NCBI GenBank assembly: GCA_016235065.1
Contig: JACRMB010000003.1
Coordinates: 62,001-126,000 of the forward strand
Length of the DNA stretch: 64,000 nt
Direction: 5' to 3'
Origin: Actinomycetota bacterium
GTDB taxonomy: Bacteria; Actinomycetota; Thermoleophilia; BMS3ABIN01
Positions 8,918-16,628 of the stretch are shown here, one piece after another. A program made the translations under genes and the position numbers. The notes under the pieces are model-generated. The model had not been told where the DNA came from and made no database searches. It was given only the letters and a program-made list of their open reading frames with translations. Positions within the stretch are counted from its first letter, which is position 1, and each line of letters opens with the position of its first letter.

Positions 8918-9193
8918 TTGACTTCATCAGATGACGTCCAGCGAGTGAAGACCGAAAAGATCCGCGTCAGCATCGAGACCAGCAGTAGCACGATCGTAGG
9001 TACCGTGCACAAGCCTGCACAGGCATACCGCAGCAGGCTGTCGGACCTGCTGAACCAGAAAGAAGCCAATTTTCTTTCCGTGACTGATGCCGCGGTCTAC
9101 CGGCAGGATGACCTTGCAGAGCCTTCCTATTCAACGCCCTATATTGCCGTCAACCTGAGCAGTATCGAGATGGTGCGGCCGCTGGAAGGCTAG
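8918..9193 (+). CDS. Small conserved-type protein, DUF6812-like
   Basis: A 91-residue soluble protein starting with TTG at 8918 behind AAAAGGGG. It is mostly beta-strand by pattern (IRVSIETSSSTIVGTVHKP, FLSVTDAAVYRQDD, YIAVNLSSIEMVRPLE). The layout resembles small actinobacterial DUF6812-type proteins, which is a tentative memory-based match. It follows the GGDEF gene by 30 bp on the same strand and may be cotranscribed. No catalytic motif is seen. Confidence 0.65.
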   Translation: MTSSDDVQRVKTEKIRVSIETSSSTIVGTVHKPAQAYRSRLSDLLNQKEANFLSVTDAAVYRQDDLAEPSYSTPYIAVNLSSIEMVRPLEG

Positions 9194-9226
9194 CAAAGAT
9201 TCAGCAGAATCCCTTTCTTACAAGCC

Positions 9227-9673
9227 TCATGTCAGGTATGCCGGCTGCATAAGCAGAAAAAAGAATGCGAGGGCAAGGAACAGTATCTCCACCGAGGTCA
9301 GAAACGCAGTAAGCAGGATCATGGTGCGTGCCAGGCGGGTCCGGGTCACACCCTTCGAGAGTCGCCGTTTCTCGAACTTGCCCGCCACCAGAAAGACGAT
9401 GTGGATCACTCCGAAGGCGAATCCCCCGTAATACAGCGGCCAGTAGTCCCCAGCGAAGGTCAATAACAGGTAGTAATAGAAGATCTCGATAAGCAGCAGA
9501 ACGGTGTTAAAGCGGTATCCGGCCTCCACCATCTTCTCGAATTCGACCCCGGGCAATGCCTCCTCAAGCCGCTGGCGCTCCTGCCCGGTATCCCTGAGAG
9601 CGCGCGGAACCAGCGCCAGCGTGATAATGCTGCTGGCAATCATCAGCAGGGTGTACATGGAGAGGAGAAACAT
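9227..9673 (-). CDS. Hypothetical four-helix membrane protein
   Basis: A 148-residue protein with four clear hydrophobic segments (about residues 2-22, 56-76, 80-98 and 118-146), separated by a charged loop (TGQERQRLEEALPGVEFEKM) and the basic segment KFEKRRLSKGVTRTRLAR. I do not recognise the family. It is the last gene of a minus-strand run after the presenilin-like protease, 60 bp away. Confidence 0.7.
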   Translation of the reverse strand: MFLLSMYTLLMIASSIITLALVPRALRDTGQERQRLEEALPGVEFEKMVEAGYRFNTVLLLIEIFYYYLLLTFAGDYWPLYYGGFAFGVIHIVFLVAGKFEKRRLSKGVTRTRLARTMILLTAFLTSVEILFLALAFFFLLMQPAYLT

Positions 9674-9733
9674 TTTCGGATCGGCTTAGACTCTAACGCA
9701 TCCGGCCGCGCTCGCCTATATTCCCCGTGCCGT

Positions 9734-10552
9734 CTAGTGCTGCCGGCCGCGCCCACCGCCATGGCCGCGGCGCTCGTCGGGCTCTTCCAGGAAGCGTGTA
9801 TACAGGAGGTCACCGTTTGCAAGAAGGAAGAAGATAGCGAGGAGCGGCAACGCCGGAACACCGATGCCGAGGGTCACTCCGACCATCATTGTAGCTATGA
9901 AAGACACTGTCAGCGCCATTGCCGTGGTGATGCGGCGAAGGCGCCAGATAAGGGTGCAGCCGATGAACAGGGCAAAAAAGATGATGTCGCTGGCTCCCAG
10001 CCTCGAAGCTGCGTCCGCGCCGAAGACCGGCAGGTTGATGGTCAGGTAATCGATCCAGGGGCCGCCGCTCTCCACCATTTTTTTGGTCGGCCCCAGGAAG
10101 ACGCTCCACATGTCCACGATGATGATCAGCATGGATATCAGTAATACCTGGCTGATGGAAGTCAGCATGAGCGCGATCCATAAACCGGCACTGGTAGCGA
10201 AGACCACCTTGGCCAGGCTTTCTACCGCTGTCCATTCAAGCGCAAGCCCGCCAGCCGCCACCAGTCCGGCTGAAAGAGTCAACAAAAGCAGTAGATGGCG
10301 GAGGTTGATCAGAAAGGCCAGGCTCGAGGATATCGCGCAGACCGTGATCAGCCCGAGGGCGAATGAGATCACCAGCCGGGTATCTGAGACAGGATCTAAC
10401 GCGCCGGTGGTCAGCAGCACATATTGCGCCGCCGTGCCTGCACCGAGAAGGCTCGCGAAGATCAGCGCCGAGCGAAGCTCGACGCTGTAACTGAAGCTTG
10501 GCGTCTGTATCGGAATTCCTTTCAGATCCCTGTCCGGGTGGAGTCTGGCCAC
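9734..10552 (-). CDS. Presenilin/SPP-like intramembrane aspartyl protease (peptidase A22 family)
   Basis: A polytopic membrane protein of 272 residues when started at GTG 10552, just after the upstream stop; the frame is open further but would overlap the upstream gene. Helix 6-like segment IIVDMWSVFLGPTKKMVE carries Asp147 in the context D..SV..GTK.M of archaeal signal-peptide-peptidase homologues. The next helix LGASDIIFFALF carries Asp189 (GASD instead of the usual GxGD). GVPALPLL supplies the family PAL motif at 233-235. Both catalytic aspartates are therefore present. It would cleave transmembrane peptides. The C-terminus is Gly/Arg-rich. The start is uncertain. Confidence 0.72.
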   Translation of the reverse strand: MARLHPDRDLKGIPIQTPSFSYSVELRSALIFASLLGAGTAAQYVLLTTGALDPVSDTRLVISFALGLITVCAISSSLAFLINLRHLLLLLTLSAGLVAAGGLALEWTAVESLAKVVFATSAGLWIALMLTSISQVLLISMLIIIVDMWSVFLGPTKKMVESGGPWIDYLTINLPVFGADAASRLGASDIIFFALFIGCTLIWRLRRITTAMALTVSFIATMMVGVTLGIGVPALPLLAIFFLLANGDLLYTRFLEEPDERRGHGGGRGRQH

Positions 10553-10568
10553 CCGGCTTTGTTCTACC

Positions 10569-11171
10569 CTAGTACGGGGGTAATGACTCGTACCAGTCGC
10601 CAAGGACCTTGAAGGCTTTCCAGAAACGGGTTTTTCTCCGTTGATCATTGAGTGAGGTGTCGATCTCGGGCGTGATGAGGGCTTCGGTAGTCGGGGTGAA
10701 GGGCTGGATCTCTCCCGGTTTATACTCAAGCTCCTGAGCCAGAGGGAATCCCATGCCGTTTACCGCCGATAATGCCTGCTCACCCATGATCACGACCAGC
10801 TTCGGCTGGATCACCATTAGCTCCCGCACCAGATACTGGGGGCAGTTCTCCCGGGCTTCTTCTTCCTGGGCGGTGGCGCACTTGATGACATTGGTGCCAT
10901 AGAGCAGCAGCGAATCAATCCCAAGCTTCTGGCAGCCTTTCATCACGGCCTCACCGGCACGCCCGTAGAAGGCGACGCCCTCGGAAGCCTCACTGGGGAG
11001 TGTGCGATACTTGATCAGAAAGATGTCGGCTAGTGGATGGCCCGAGCCGATGACCGGAACCGCGCGGCCATGCACACATTTTTCACAGTGAGTCAGCTCG
11101 CGGCAGAGCTCGTTGATATCGGCGATGGCGCGAGTAAGGTGCTTGTCGTGGATATCTTCGGGACTCGGCAA
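10569..11171 (-). CDS. Uracil-DNA glycosylase family protein, divergent
   Basis: A 200-residue member of the uracil-DNA glycosylase superfamily, nearest to the iron-sulfur family 4/5 type. Four cysteines fit the 4Fe-4S pattern: CEKC near residue 29, then NVIKCATAQEEEARENCPQYL. However the first catalytic motif (GEAPG...ED..G.PF.GRAG) is replaced by a segment reading KYRTLPSEASEGVAFYGRAG, and the late HPS motif is ITPEID. It may therefore be inactive on uracil or have another substrate. TTG at 11171 has GAGGT upstream. Confidence 0.7.
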   Translation of the reverse strand: MPSPEDIHDKHLTRAIADINELCRELTHCEKCVHGRAVPVIGSGHPLADIFLIKYRTLPSEASEGVAFYGRAGEAVMKGCQKLGIDSLLLYGTNVIKCATAQEEEARENCPQYLVRELMVIQPKLVVIMGEQALSAVNGMGFPLAQELEYKPGEIQPFTPTTEALITPEIDTSLNDQRRKTRFWKAFKVLGDWYESLPPY

Positions 11172-11288
11172 TTGGACCTCGTGTAAAAAGGGACCGGCAG
11201 CTGGTGGCTTCCGGGCAGAAATACCTCCAAAGAGGCAACTTTTCCGCCCGCAAGCTATTAGTTATTAGCCGCCCGGCGGACAAATCCT

Positions 11289-12743
11289 TTAAGGGGAAGC
11301 TGGGGAATCCGGTGAAGCCTGCTCCTGTTCGAACAGGGCGACGACCTCGATATGGGGAGTGTGGGGAAACATGTCGACCGCGCTTGCTCTGACCAGGCGA
11401 TAGCCGCCCTCCCGCAGCTGGGAGGCGTTCCCTGCCAGGGTCGAGGCGTTGCAGGAGATATATACGATGCGCGGCGCATCCAGCTCGATTATCCTATTGA
11501 CCTCTTTCTTGCTGGCGCCGGCGCGGGGGGGATCGAGGATGACCAGATGCGGCCGCTGATCGAGTTCGAGTTCTTTCAGCACCGTCCTGACCTTTCCGGT
11601 TATGAAGCGGCAATTGGTCACGTCGTTGTCACGGGCGTTCTGTCTGGCAAGTTCAACTGCATCTTCGACTATCTCGACTCCCAGGACTCCCGAACAGGAC
11701 TTCGCCAGATAGAGGGCGATGGAGCCGATGCCCGAATAGAGGTCGAAAACGAATTCCTCACCGGTAAGTCCTGCATATTCTCGAGCCCGCTCATAAAGCC
11801 GCTCGGCCATCAGTGTGTTTGTCTGCATAAAGGAGCGGGGCGACACTTTCAGCTTCAAGCCGCAGATCTCCTCAAAGATATGGTCGCGGCCAGCCAGCAC
11901 TGTGAATGGGAACCCGGTGGCAACTGAAGCGCGGGTGTCGTTGATGCTCCAGATGAGCGACGTGATCCCGGGATGCGCGCCGGTCAGCCGGGCTGCGAAT
12001 CCTTCTGCATCCGGGAATTCACCAGGGCCTGTGACTATGTTGACCATGATCTCGCCGGTGTTGATCCCCTCCCGCAGGACAAGGTGCCGCCAGAATCCAC
12101 TCTCTTTTTTCTGGTCCCAGGCAGCCATCCCGGATTCACGGGCATAATCCCGCACGCTAAGGCGGATGGCATTCGTCTCTTCCGAGTGGAGTAGGCAGTC
12201 CTCGATATCGACGACCCGCCACCATTCGCCGGGCAGGTGGAAGCCCAGGTCAATTCGCGCCGATCCAGTGCCTGCGTGCGCGTCCGGCTTCTCCAGATCT
12301 GCCTGCGCAGCTGGTTCTGCGGTCGGATGAGCGGCAAAAGAGAACTCCACTTTATTGCGATAGCGCCAGAGGGGCTCCGCCGGAATCGGCTCATCCAGCT
12401 CTATCTCCGTGATGCCGCCTATATGGCCCAGGCATTCAACGACCTGCTGCTGCTTGTACCGAAGCTGGGCTTCATATGAAAGGGTCTGCCACGAGCAGCC
12501 ACCGCATATGCCGAAATGGACGCATTCAGAGGTTTTCCGGTCGGTAGAGCTGTTCAGGATCTCGACTACGCGGGCTTCGGCATAAGAGCGGCGAGCCCTG
12601 GTCACCACGGCTCGCACACGATCACCCGGGACAGCGCCTTCGACGAAGACCACAAAGCCATCGTGACGGGCGACCCCCCTGCCGCCGAAGGCAAGGCTAT
12701 CTATGGCCAGATCGAGTTCCTGTGATTTGAAGGGTTTTTCCAT
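11289..12743 (-). CDS. 23S rRNA/tRNA uracil-C5 methyltransferase (RlmD/TrmA family)
   Basis: A 484-residue SAM-dependent RNA methyltransferase. The N-terminus is a TRAM domain (residues 8-63). An iron-sulfur cysteine set includes CVHFGICGGCSWQ, followed by the Rossmann methyltransferase motifs DLYSGIGSIALYLA (SAM binding), LDPPRAGASKKEV and the nucleophile-containing ISCNASTLAGN. It adds a methyl group to C5 of uridine in rRNA (RlmD/RlmCD) or tRNA (TrmA); the Fe-S form points to RlmD-like. ATG at 12743. It heads the minus-strand run leading toward the glycosylase gene. Confidence 0.92.
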   Translation of the reverse strand: MEKPFKSQELDLAIDSLAFGGRGVARHDGFVVFVEGAVPGDRVRAVVTRARRSYAEARVVEILNSSTDRKTSECVHFGICGGCSWQTLSYEAQLRYKQQQVVECLGHIGGITEIELDEPIPAEPLWRYRNKVEFSFAAHPTAEPAAQADLEKPDAHAGTGSARIDLGFHLPGEWWRVVDIEDCLLHSEETNAIRLSVRDYARESGMAAWDQKKESGFWRHLVLREGINTGEIMVNIVTGPGEFPDAEGFAARLTGAHPGITSLIWSINDTRASVATGFPFTVLAGRDHIFEEICGLKLKVSPRSFMQTNTLMAERLYERAREYAGLTGEEFVFDLYSGIGSIALYLAKSCSGVLGVEIVEDAVELARQNARDNDVTNCRFITGKVRTVLKELELDQRPHLVILDPPRAGASKKEVNRIIELDAPRIVYISCNASTLAGNASQLREGGYRLVRASAVDMFPHTPHIEVVALFEQEQASPDSPASP

Positions 12744-12906
12744 GGCGGATCATCTTTCGAGAGGGAATCATTTCGTGGGTAACACAATACCAGCTTCGCA
12801 AGGGAAAGCTGAAGGAAGCGTGACTGACTGAAGTCTGTTGAACCGAAGGAAGGACGAATTTGTTTCGGCAGGGCAGGAGCCGTCTCCGCGCATGGCGGGA
12901 GGCGGA

Positions 12907-13497
12907 TCAGCTGTGAATTCCACCCATGCCGTCACTGCCGGCGCTCGAGTTCCCCATGATAGCCGGATCGATGTAATACTTGGTTACCATCATGGACATG
13001 GTCATAGGGCCGAACATGGACCAGTCTATCTCCCGTGCCGACTCCCTGGTCACACACACCTCAGCTGCGACATCATCGCTCTTTACGCCCTGCTTGACTC
13101 CGAACATGGTTATCGTGATCCGCGATACCTCGGGATACTCGAACAGCACGGGCATGATCTTCTGGCTCGTCACTGCCATGATTGCCTCAACAGATCCGTC
13201 TTCACAGGATAATGGGCGGTCGAGCCCCACGTTGACGATTATTTCCGTACCCTCGCCGGTAATAGTGGCGTCACGCAGCTGATTGTTGTCGCCAATGCCG
13301 GATACCACAGTCTGCCGGAGAGAATCGATGGTCAGAGGTAGCGGGTCCAGGACTGTCTCCTGTGAAGAGCCTTTGTCTGCAGTCCCGCCACTCCCGCAAC
13401 CAGATACAAGCTGAGTAAGAAGCAGTGCTGAAAACGACAGGATGATAACTAACAGTACGAGTTGGACACTCTTGCGACCGGATCTTTGCTGGCTCAT
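12907..13497 (-). CDS. Hypothetical lipoprotein
   Basis: A 196-residue protein with a basic N-terminus, a hydrophobic helix (residues 10-32) and a lipobox LVSGC, so it should be anchored in the outer leaflet of the cytoplasmic membrane. The mature region has a Gly/Ser linker, then an alpha/beta domain (LPLTIDSLRQTVVSGIG, ATITGEGTEIIVNVGLDRP, MPVLFEYPEVSRITITMFG). The family is not recognised. It is followed on the minus strand by 163 bp before the methyltransferase gene. Confidence 0.75.
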   Translation of the reverse strand: MSQQRSGRKSVQLVLLVIILSFSALLLTQLVSGCGSGGTADKGSSQETVLDPLPLTIDSLRQTVVSGIGDNNQLRDATITGEGTEIIVNVGLDRPLSCEDGSVEAIMAVTSQKIMPVLFEYPEVSRITITMFGVKQGVKSDDVAAEVCVTRESAREIDWSMFGPMTMSMMVTKYYIDPAIMGNSSAGSDGMGGIHS

Positions 13498-13720
13498 CGA
13501 ACTCTCTTTCGATCATGGTTCAGTTTTTGCGTACAGTTTGGGATGGCTTGCTGCTTAAAGTCGCCTCCAAGAGCTATTACAGCAAAAACTGTGCCAAATG
13601 CACCTATTCCGGCGAATTCTCCTGCTTTGGGCTGGCAAGACTGATTATAGCCGGGAAAATATGCTTCCTCGCCGGAGGATTCACAGAAAACTTCCCGCTG
13701 AATGAGCTAAATGACACAGT

Positions 13721-13741
13721 CAATGAGTCAAATCGTCATTG
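13721..13741. promoter_or_regulatory. Candidate upstream activator dyad
   Basis: Perfect inverted repeat CAATGA-9 nt-TCATTG. It lies about 155 bp upstream of the sigma-54 promoter, in the distance range where enhancer-binding proteins usually bind. The role is inferred from position only. Confidence 0.35.
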
Positions 13742-13892
13742 GGAAGCTACAAGGCAAGGTGATTCAAACGTTGCCTCAACGCATCCACGATGACTTCTGA
13801 GTCGTCCGGACTTCATTCACTCACCTGAAAAATGACTGGTTTAGTAGTGTTTTTCACCCCGGATCCGGCGAATTCCAATTCTGGCTTCAGGT

Positions 13893-13908
13893 TGGCACGC
13901 TCCTTGCT
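13893..13908 (+). promoter_or_regulatory. Sigma-54 (RpoN) promoter
   Basis: TGGCACGCTCCTTGCT matches the sigma-54 consensus TGGCACG-N4-TTGCW at every fixed position, with correct GG-to-GC spacing. Transcription would start near 13920 and give a leader of about 258 nt before the Tat-exported cytochrome-like gene. No RpoN activator gene lies in the window. Confidence 0.65.
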
Positions 13909-13973
13909 CATGAAAGGCTGAAAGCGGTTTTTTTCCCTTCTCATCGGTCTGGGTCAAAAGTTCGCTTTTCAAA

Positions 13974-13996
13974 GGCTCCGGTTGGCCACCGGAGCC
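13974..13996 (+). other. Leader hairpin 1
   Basis: Perfect 8-bp stem GGCTCCGG/CCGGAGCC with a 7-nt loop, in the leader of the gene at 14178. No T-tract follows, so it is unlikely to be a terminator. Confidence 0.6.
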
Positions 13997-14009
13997 AATT
14001 ATGAGACTT

Positions 14010-14034
14010 AACGCCGGCCCTATTGGCCGGCGTT
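14010..14034 (+). other. Leader hairpin 2
   Basis: Perfect 10-bp stem AACGCCGGCC/GGCCGGCGTT with a 5-nt loop, 13 nt after hairpin 1. Together they form a structured element; I could not match it to a known riboswitch class. Confidence 0.65.
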
Positions 14035-14177
14035 ACTGGCTTTAGTGGCGGCTCTTGCTTTGTTTTTCAACCCCAGTTGAAGAGCCGGCAGCAATCGACT
14101 ACTTCGTCAAGGAGGTGATTCAAAGACTCACCCGCACGATTTTTTTTGCTTAATCGACTAGCAATAAAGGAGTGAAA

Positions 14178-15122
14178 ATGAAAGAAGAGCAGGATTATAA
14201 GGGACTGGAAGAAACCGCTTCATGCTCAGAAACGTGTGGCATCTCGAGGCGGAAGTTCATGAGCAGGGGCCTTATGGCAGTCGGTGCCGCCGGCGCCACT
14301 GTTGCAGCGACTGGTGGTCTTGGTCTGCTGTCCGGTTCGCTCGCGGGTGCGCAGACGACTCCGCCTACCTGTGGAACCACGCCTGGCACCGTGAGACATC
14401 CCCGTGGCACCTGGGGCTGGCCTACCGGCGGCCTCGATCCAGCGGTTTGTGCTGAGCGCGCATACCACAAGTTCTTCACGCTTCTCTGTTGTGGCGCAGT
14501 GATGGACGGTGTCATCGGAACGCTACAGGAAGAGCTGGGATCGCCCTACACCAACATCGACATCATGATGTTCAAGTTCGGTGGCGCCGGCGTTAACGGC
14601 TGGGGCACCCTTTGCGGAACGGCGCTGGGAGCAGCATTGACCACCAACATCATTGTTGGTATTGACGGAACAGTCGACAAGGGTAGCGCGATGTCCAACG
14701 ACCTTCTGGCATACTACGCCGCAACATCGATGCCGGTCTATTCGCCGACTACCTCTGAGTACTCGACTCGCGGTGGTACGAAGCCGCAGTTCCTGGCAGG
14801 CGGCACATTCCCGACCTCCACAGCCAATTCACCGCTATGCCACGTATCGACCAACAAGTGGATGACCGCGGCAAACACCGCTTGCGGCCTGCCTACTTTC
14901 GTTTATGGCGGCACCGCCGATCCGAGCTCCATCGTGAGCGGCAGCATCGAGCGCAAGGAACGCTGCGCAAGGCTGGCCGGAACTATGGCGTACAAGACAG
15001 TCGAGCTGATCAACGCCTATAAGTCCGGCACATACACGTCCGGCGCTTGGGGCGGACCTGGCGCAGGTAACCCTGGTGGATCGCCTGCACAGAATAACTG
15101 CTCAGACTGCCACACCCCCTAA
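14178..15122 (+). CDS. Tat-exported C_GCAxxG/split-Soret-like cytochrome protein
   Basis: A 314-residue protein. ISRRKFMSRG followed by a hydrophobic Gly/Ala-rich helix is a twin-arginine signal, so it is exported folded. The mature domain has LLCCGAVMDGVIGTLQEELG and GGAGVNGWGTLCGTALGAAL, the signature of the C_GCAxxG_C_C redox family, then SPLCHVSTNKW and CARLAG. The C-terminus ends in NCSDCHTP, a CxxCH heme c attachment site. This combination resembles split-Soret cytochrome c. It probably binds heme plus a Cys-ligated centre outside the membrane and shuttles electrons; partners are unknown. ATG 14178 follows AAAGGAG by 5 nt; a GTG 6 nt earlier overlaps the SD. Tat genes lie downstream. 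Confidence 0.8.
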   Translation: MKEEQDYKGLEETASCSETCGISRRKFMSRGLMAVGAAGATVAATGGLGLLSGSLAGAQTTPPTCGTTPGTVRHPRGTWGWPTGGLDPAVCAERAYHKFFTLLCCGAVMDGVIGTLQEELGSPYTNIDIMMFKFGGAGVNGWGTLCGTALGAALTTNIIVGIDGTVDKGSAMSNDLLAYYAATSMPVYSPTTSEYSTRGGTKPQFLAGGTFPTSTANSPLCHVSTNKWMTAANTACGLPTFVYGGTADPSSIVSGSIERKERCARLAGTMAYKTVELINAYKSGTYTSGAWGGPGAGNPGGSPAQNNCSDCHTP

Positions 15123-15167
15123 CCACTAACCCAGAATAACTTCGCAAACAATCAGGAGGAGAAGGTA

Positions 15168-15629
15168 ATGAAGTTAATAAAGAGACTGGGTCTGGTGGTG
15201 GTCACTGTGGGCCTGATGACCCTTGTTCTAATACAGGGGATAGGCGCCATGGGCAGCGCAGCAGTTGAAGAGTACGCATGTCACTGTTCGCAGCCCGTCC
15301 TGAGGCTGACCCAGGAAAACGTATATTGGGGCAGTTATGCAGACTATGCAAATAGAGCCCTGTCGATCGATTACGATGTGAGCAACGACACTGTCGGTTA
15401 CGCGAACGCTCACAATCTGCAGATTCTCGGAACCAGCAACACCGGCGGAGTTACTTCCATTGACCATGGAAGGGACATCAATATGGTCTCCGCGGGCGAA
15501 TGCGAGCTGGTAACGGTAAAATACAGCGTTCCTACCGGTGTTGGTGCATTTAACACCAGGGTGTACGCGACGACCAAGGATCAATGTGGCACTTCCTACG
15601 ATTACCCGGGCCCGATGCCAACACCTTAG
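15168..15629 (+). CDS. Secreted hypothetical protein with CHC motif
   Basis: A 153-residue protein with a signal peptide (residues 1-32, ending near GSA). The mature part of about 120 residues is beta-rich by pattern (ALSIDYDVSNDTVGYANAH, LVTVKYSVPTGVGAFNTRVY), like an Ig-type sandwich. It has a CHC motif near its start and two more cysteines. ATG at 15168 has AGGAGGAGAAGG upstream. It follows the Tat cytochrome-like gene by 45 bp and is likely cotranscribed, so it may dock with or be a ligand partner of that protein. The family is not recognised. Confidence 0.75.
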   Translation: MKLIKRLGLVVVTVGLMTLVLIQGIGAMGSAAVEEYACHCSQPVLRLTQENVYWGSYADYANRALSIDYDVSNDTVGYANAHNLQILGTSNTGGVTSIDHGRDINMVSAGECELVTVKYSVPTGVGAFNTRVYATTKDQCGTSYDYPGPMPTP

Positions 15630-15683
15630 GGCTCCGGAGTCACTCGATGGAACGGTTGCAATGAATCGCGAGAGGAGGATGCC

Positions 15684-15818
15684 ATGTTCGACGAACAGAA
15701 CGACTGCCGCGAGGCTTATGTGAAGCCAGAGCTGTCAGTACATGACAATCTGAGGGATATCACATACGAGTGTCCTCAATGGCAGTGCAGCGTAGTAGTT
15801 CCACCTCCGCCGGCGTAG
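15684..15818 (+). CDS. 44-residue peptide resembling a RiPP precursor
   Basis: A short gene with a strong SD (GAGGAGG, 5 nt before ATG). The peptide has a leader-like part with Tyr12, Pro15 and Leu17 in YVKPELSVHDNLRDIT, which fits the YxxPxL...(L/I)T pattern that lasso-peptide and other RiPP leaders present to PqqD-like recognition domains. A short core-like tail follows with Cys30 and Cys35 (CPQWQC), three valines and four prolines. No maturation enzyme is nearby. It is third in the row after the Tat cytochrome-like and secreted genes. Alternatively it is a small structural peptide; function unproven. Confidence 0.65.
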   Translation: MFDEQNDCREAYVKPELSVHDNLRDITYECPQWQCSVVVPPPPA

Positions 15819-15843
15819 TAGGTCCGCCGGAGTAAGATGAATA

Positions 15844-15877
15844 CAGGGGGCGGCCGCATGTGCCGGGCCGCCCCCTG
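15844..15877. terminator. Strong hairpin after the peptide gene
   Basis: Perfect 11-bp stem CAGGGGGCGGC/GCCGCCCCCTG with a 12-nt loop, followed on the plus strand by five A rather than T. It could end or stabilise the upstream transcript, and on the minus strand would resemble an intrinsic terminator. Confidence 0.45.
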
Positions 15878-15945
15878 AAAAAGCACAATGCAGGCGGGCA
15901 CCACCCGCTGAAGCAAGCACCGATTCGCTCAAGGAGATTCATATC

Positions 15946-16155
15946 ATGCCCTCAATCGGCTGGCAGGAAATATTAATAGTGTTGTTCCTGGTGCTTCTGA
16001 TCTTCGGCCCCAAGCGGTTACCGGAAATCGGACGCTCTGTAGGAAAAAGCATCAAGGAATTCCGTACATCGACCAGCGAGCTTAAGGAACAGATCGTCCC
16101 GGACCAGACTCCCTCACGTGTAGCTGAAAAAACCGACTCAGCTTCCTCCTCTTAA
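15946..16155 (+). CDS. tatA: Sec-independent translocase protein TatA (copy 1)
   Basis: A 69-residue TatA/E-family protein: a short periplasmic N-terminus, one transmembrane helix (residues 6-21), the hinge [16 protein letters not shown] and an amphipathic helix IKEFRTSTSELKEQ, then a short Ser-rich tail. Multiple copies form the Tat pore with TatC. ATG at 15946 has AAGGAG upstream. It follows the cytochrome/peptide genes and may supply export capacity for that Tat substrate. Confidence 0.93.
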   Translation: MPSIGWQEILIVLFLVLLIFGPKRLPEIGRSVGKSIKEFRTSTSELKEQIVPDQTPSRVAEKTDSASSS

Positions 16156-16214
16156 GGAGCCGATCGCCGGAAGGCTTGCAGGTATTCCAGCTTTTTTGCC
16201 TGCAGGCCGGGATT

Positions 16215-16243
16215 TTGACATGCCCTGTAACGTAACCTAGAAT
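16215..16243 (+). promoter_or_regulatory. Promoter of the second tatA-tatC unit
   Basis: Perfect -35 TTGACA (16215-16220), 17-bp spacer, -10 TAGAAT (16238-16243). It gives a leader of about 50 nt before the second tatA start. Confidence 0.7.
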
Positions 16244-16300
16244 GATGGTCGGTGTAGTTCATCCGTAATCGTTCATATTTGATTCAAGGAGTTGACCATA

Positions 16301-16603
16301 TTGGGGTCTTTAGGCTGGCCGGAAATAATAGCCATATTAGTGATAGTGCTGGTGATCTTTGGTCCGAAGCGGTTGCCGGAGATCGGCAAGTCCCTGGGCA
16401 AGGGTATCAAGGAGTTCAAGAAGTCGACCACCGAGCTTCAGGAGCATATAACCAAGGATGAACCTGAGACTCCTAAGGTCGAGAAGGCAGAAGCGGTTGA
16501 GGCCGCCGGAGAGCCAGTGACGGCGCCGGAACCGAAGGCTGCTCCAGAGCCGGAACCCGCACCCGCTCCAGAGCCCAAGAGCCCTGAAACCAAGACTTCC
16601 TGA
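16301..16603 (+). CDS. tatA: Sec-independent translocase protein TatA (copy 2)
   Basis: A 100-residue TatA-family protein with the same architecture as copy 1 ([20 protein letters not shown]) but a longer acidic, Pro/Glu/Ala-rich tail after residue 55 ([17 protein letters not shown]). TTG at 16301 is chosen because the SD AAGGAG is 9 nt upstream, whereas an in-frame TTG at 16292 abuts the SD. It has its own promoter and precedes tatC by 25 bp. Having two copies suggests TatA and TatB-like division of labour or different substrates. Confidence 0.92.
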   Translation: MGSLGWPEIIAILVIVLVIFGPKRLPEIGKSLGKGIKEFKKSTTELQEHITKDEPETPKVEKAEAVEAAGEPVTAPEPKAAPEPEPAPAPEPKSPETKTS

Positions 16604-16628
16604 CGCCGCTTCCGCGGCCTGATCCCTA

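Larger units (their letters stand above)
13498..14177. other. Long intergenic control region
   Basis: About 680 bp without a convincing gene. It holds a dyad at 13721-13741, a perfect sigma-54 promoter match at 13893-13908 and two strong consecutive hairpins at 13974-14034, all oriented to control the gene at 14178. Open frames in it have no SD and no recognisable family. Confidence 0.6.

Noticed and set aside
13515-13793. 92-codon frame in the control region before the cytochrome-like gene
   Set aside because: No SD, no recognisable motif, and it overlaps the putative activator site; composition fits non-coding sequence.
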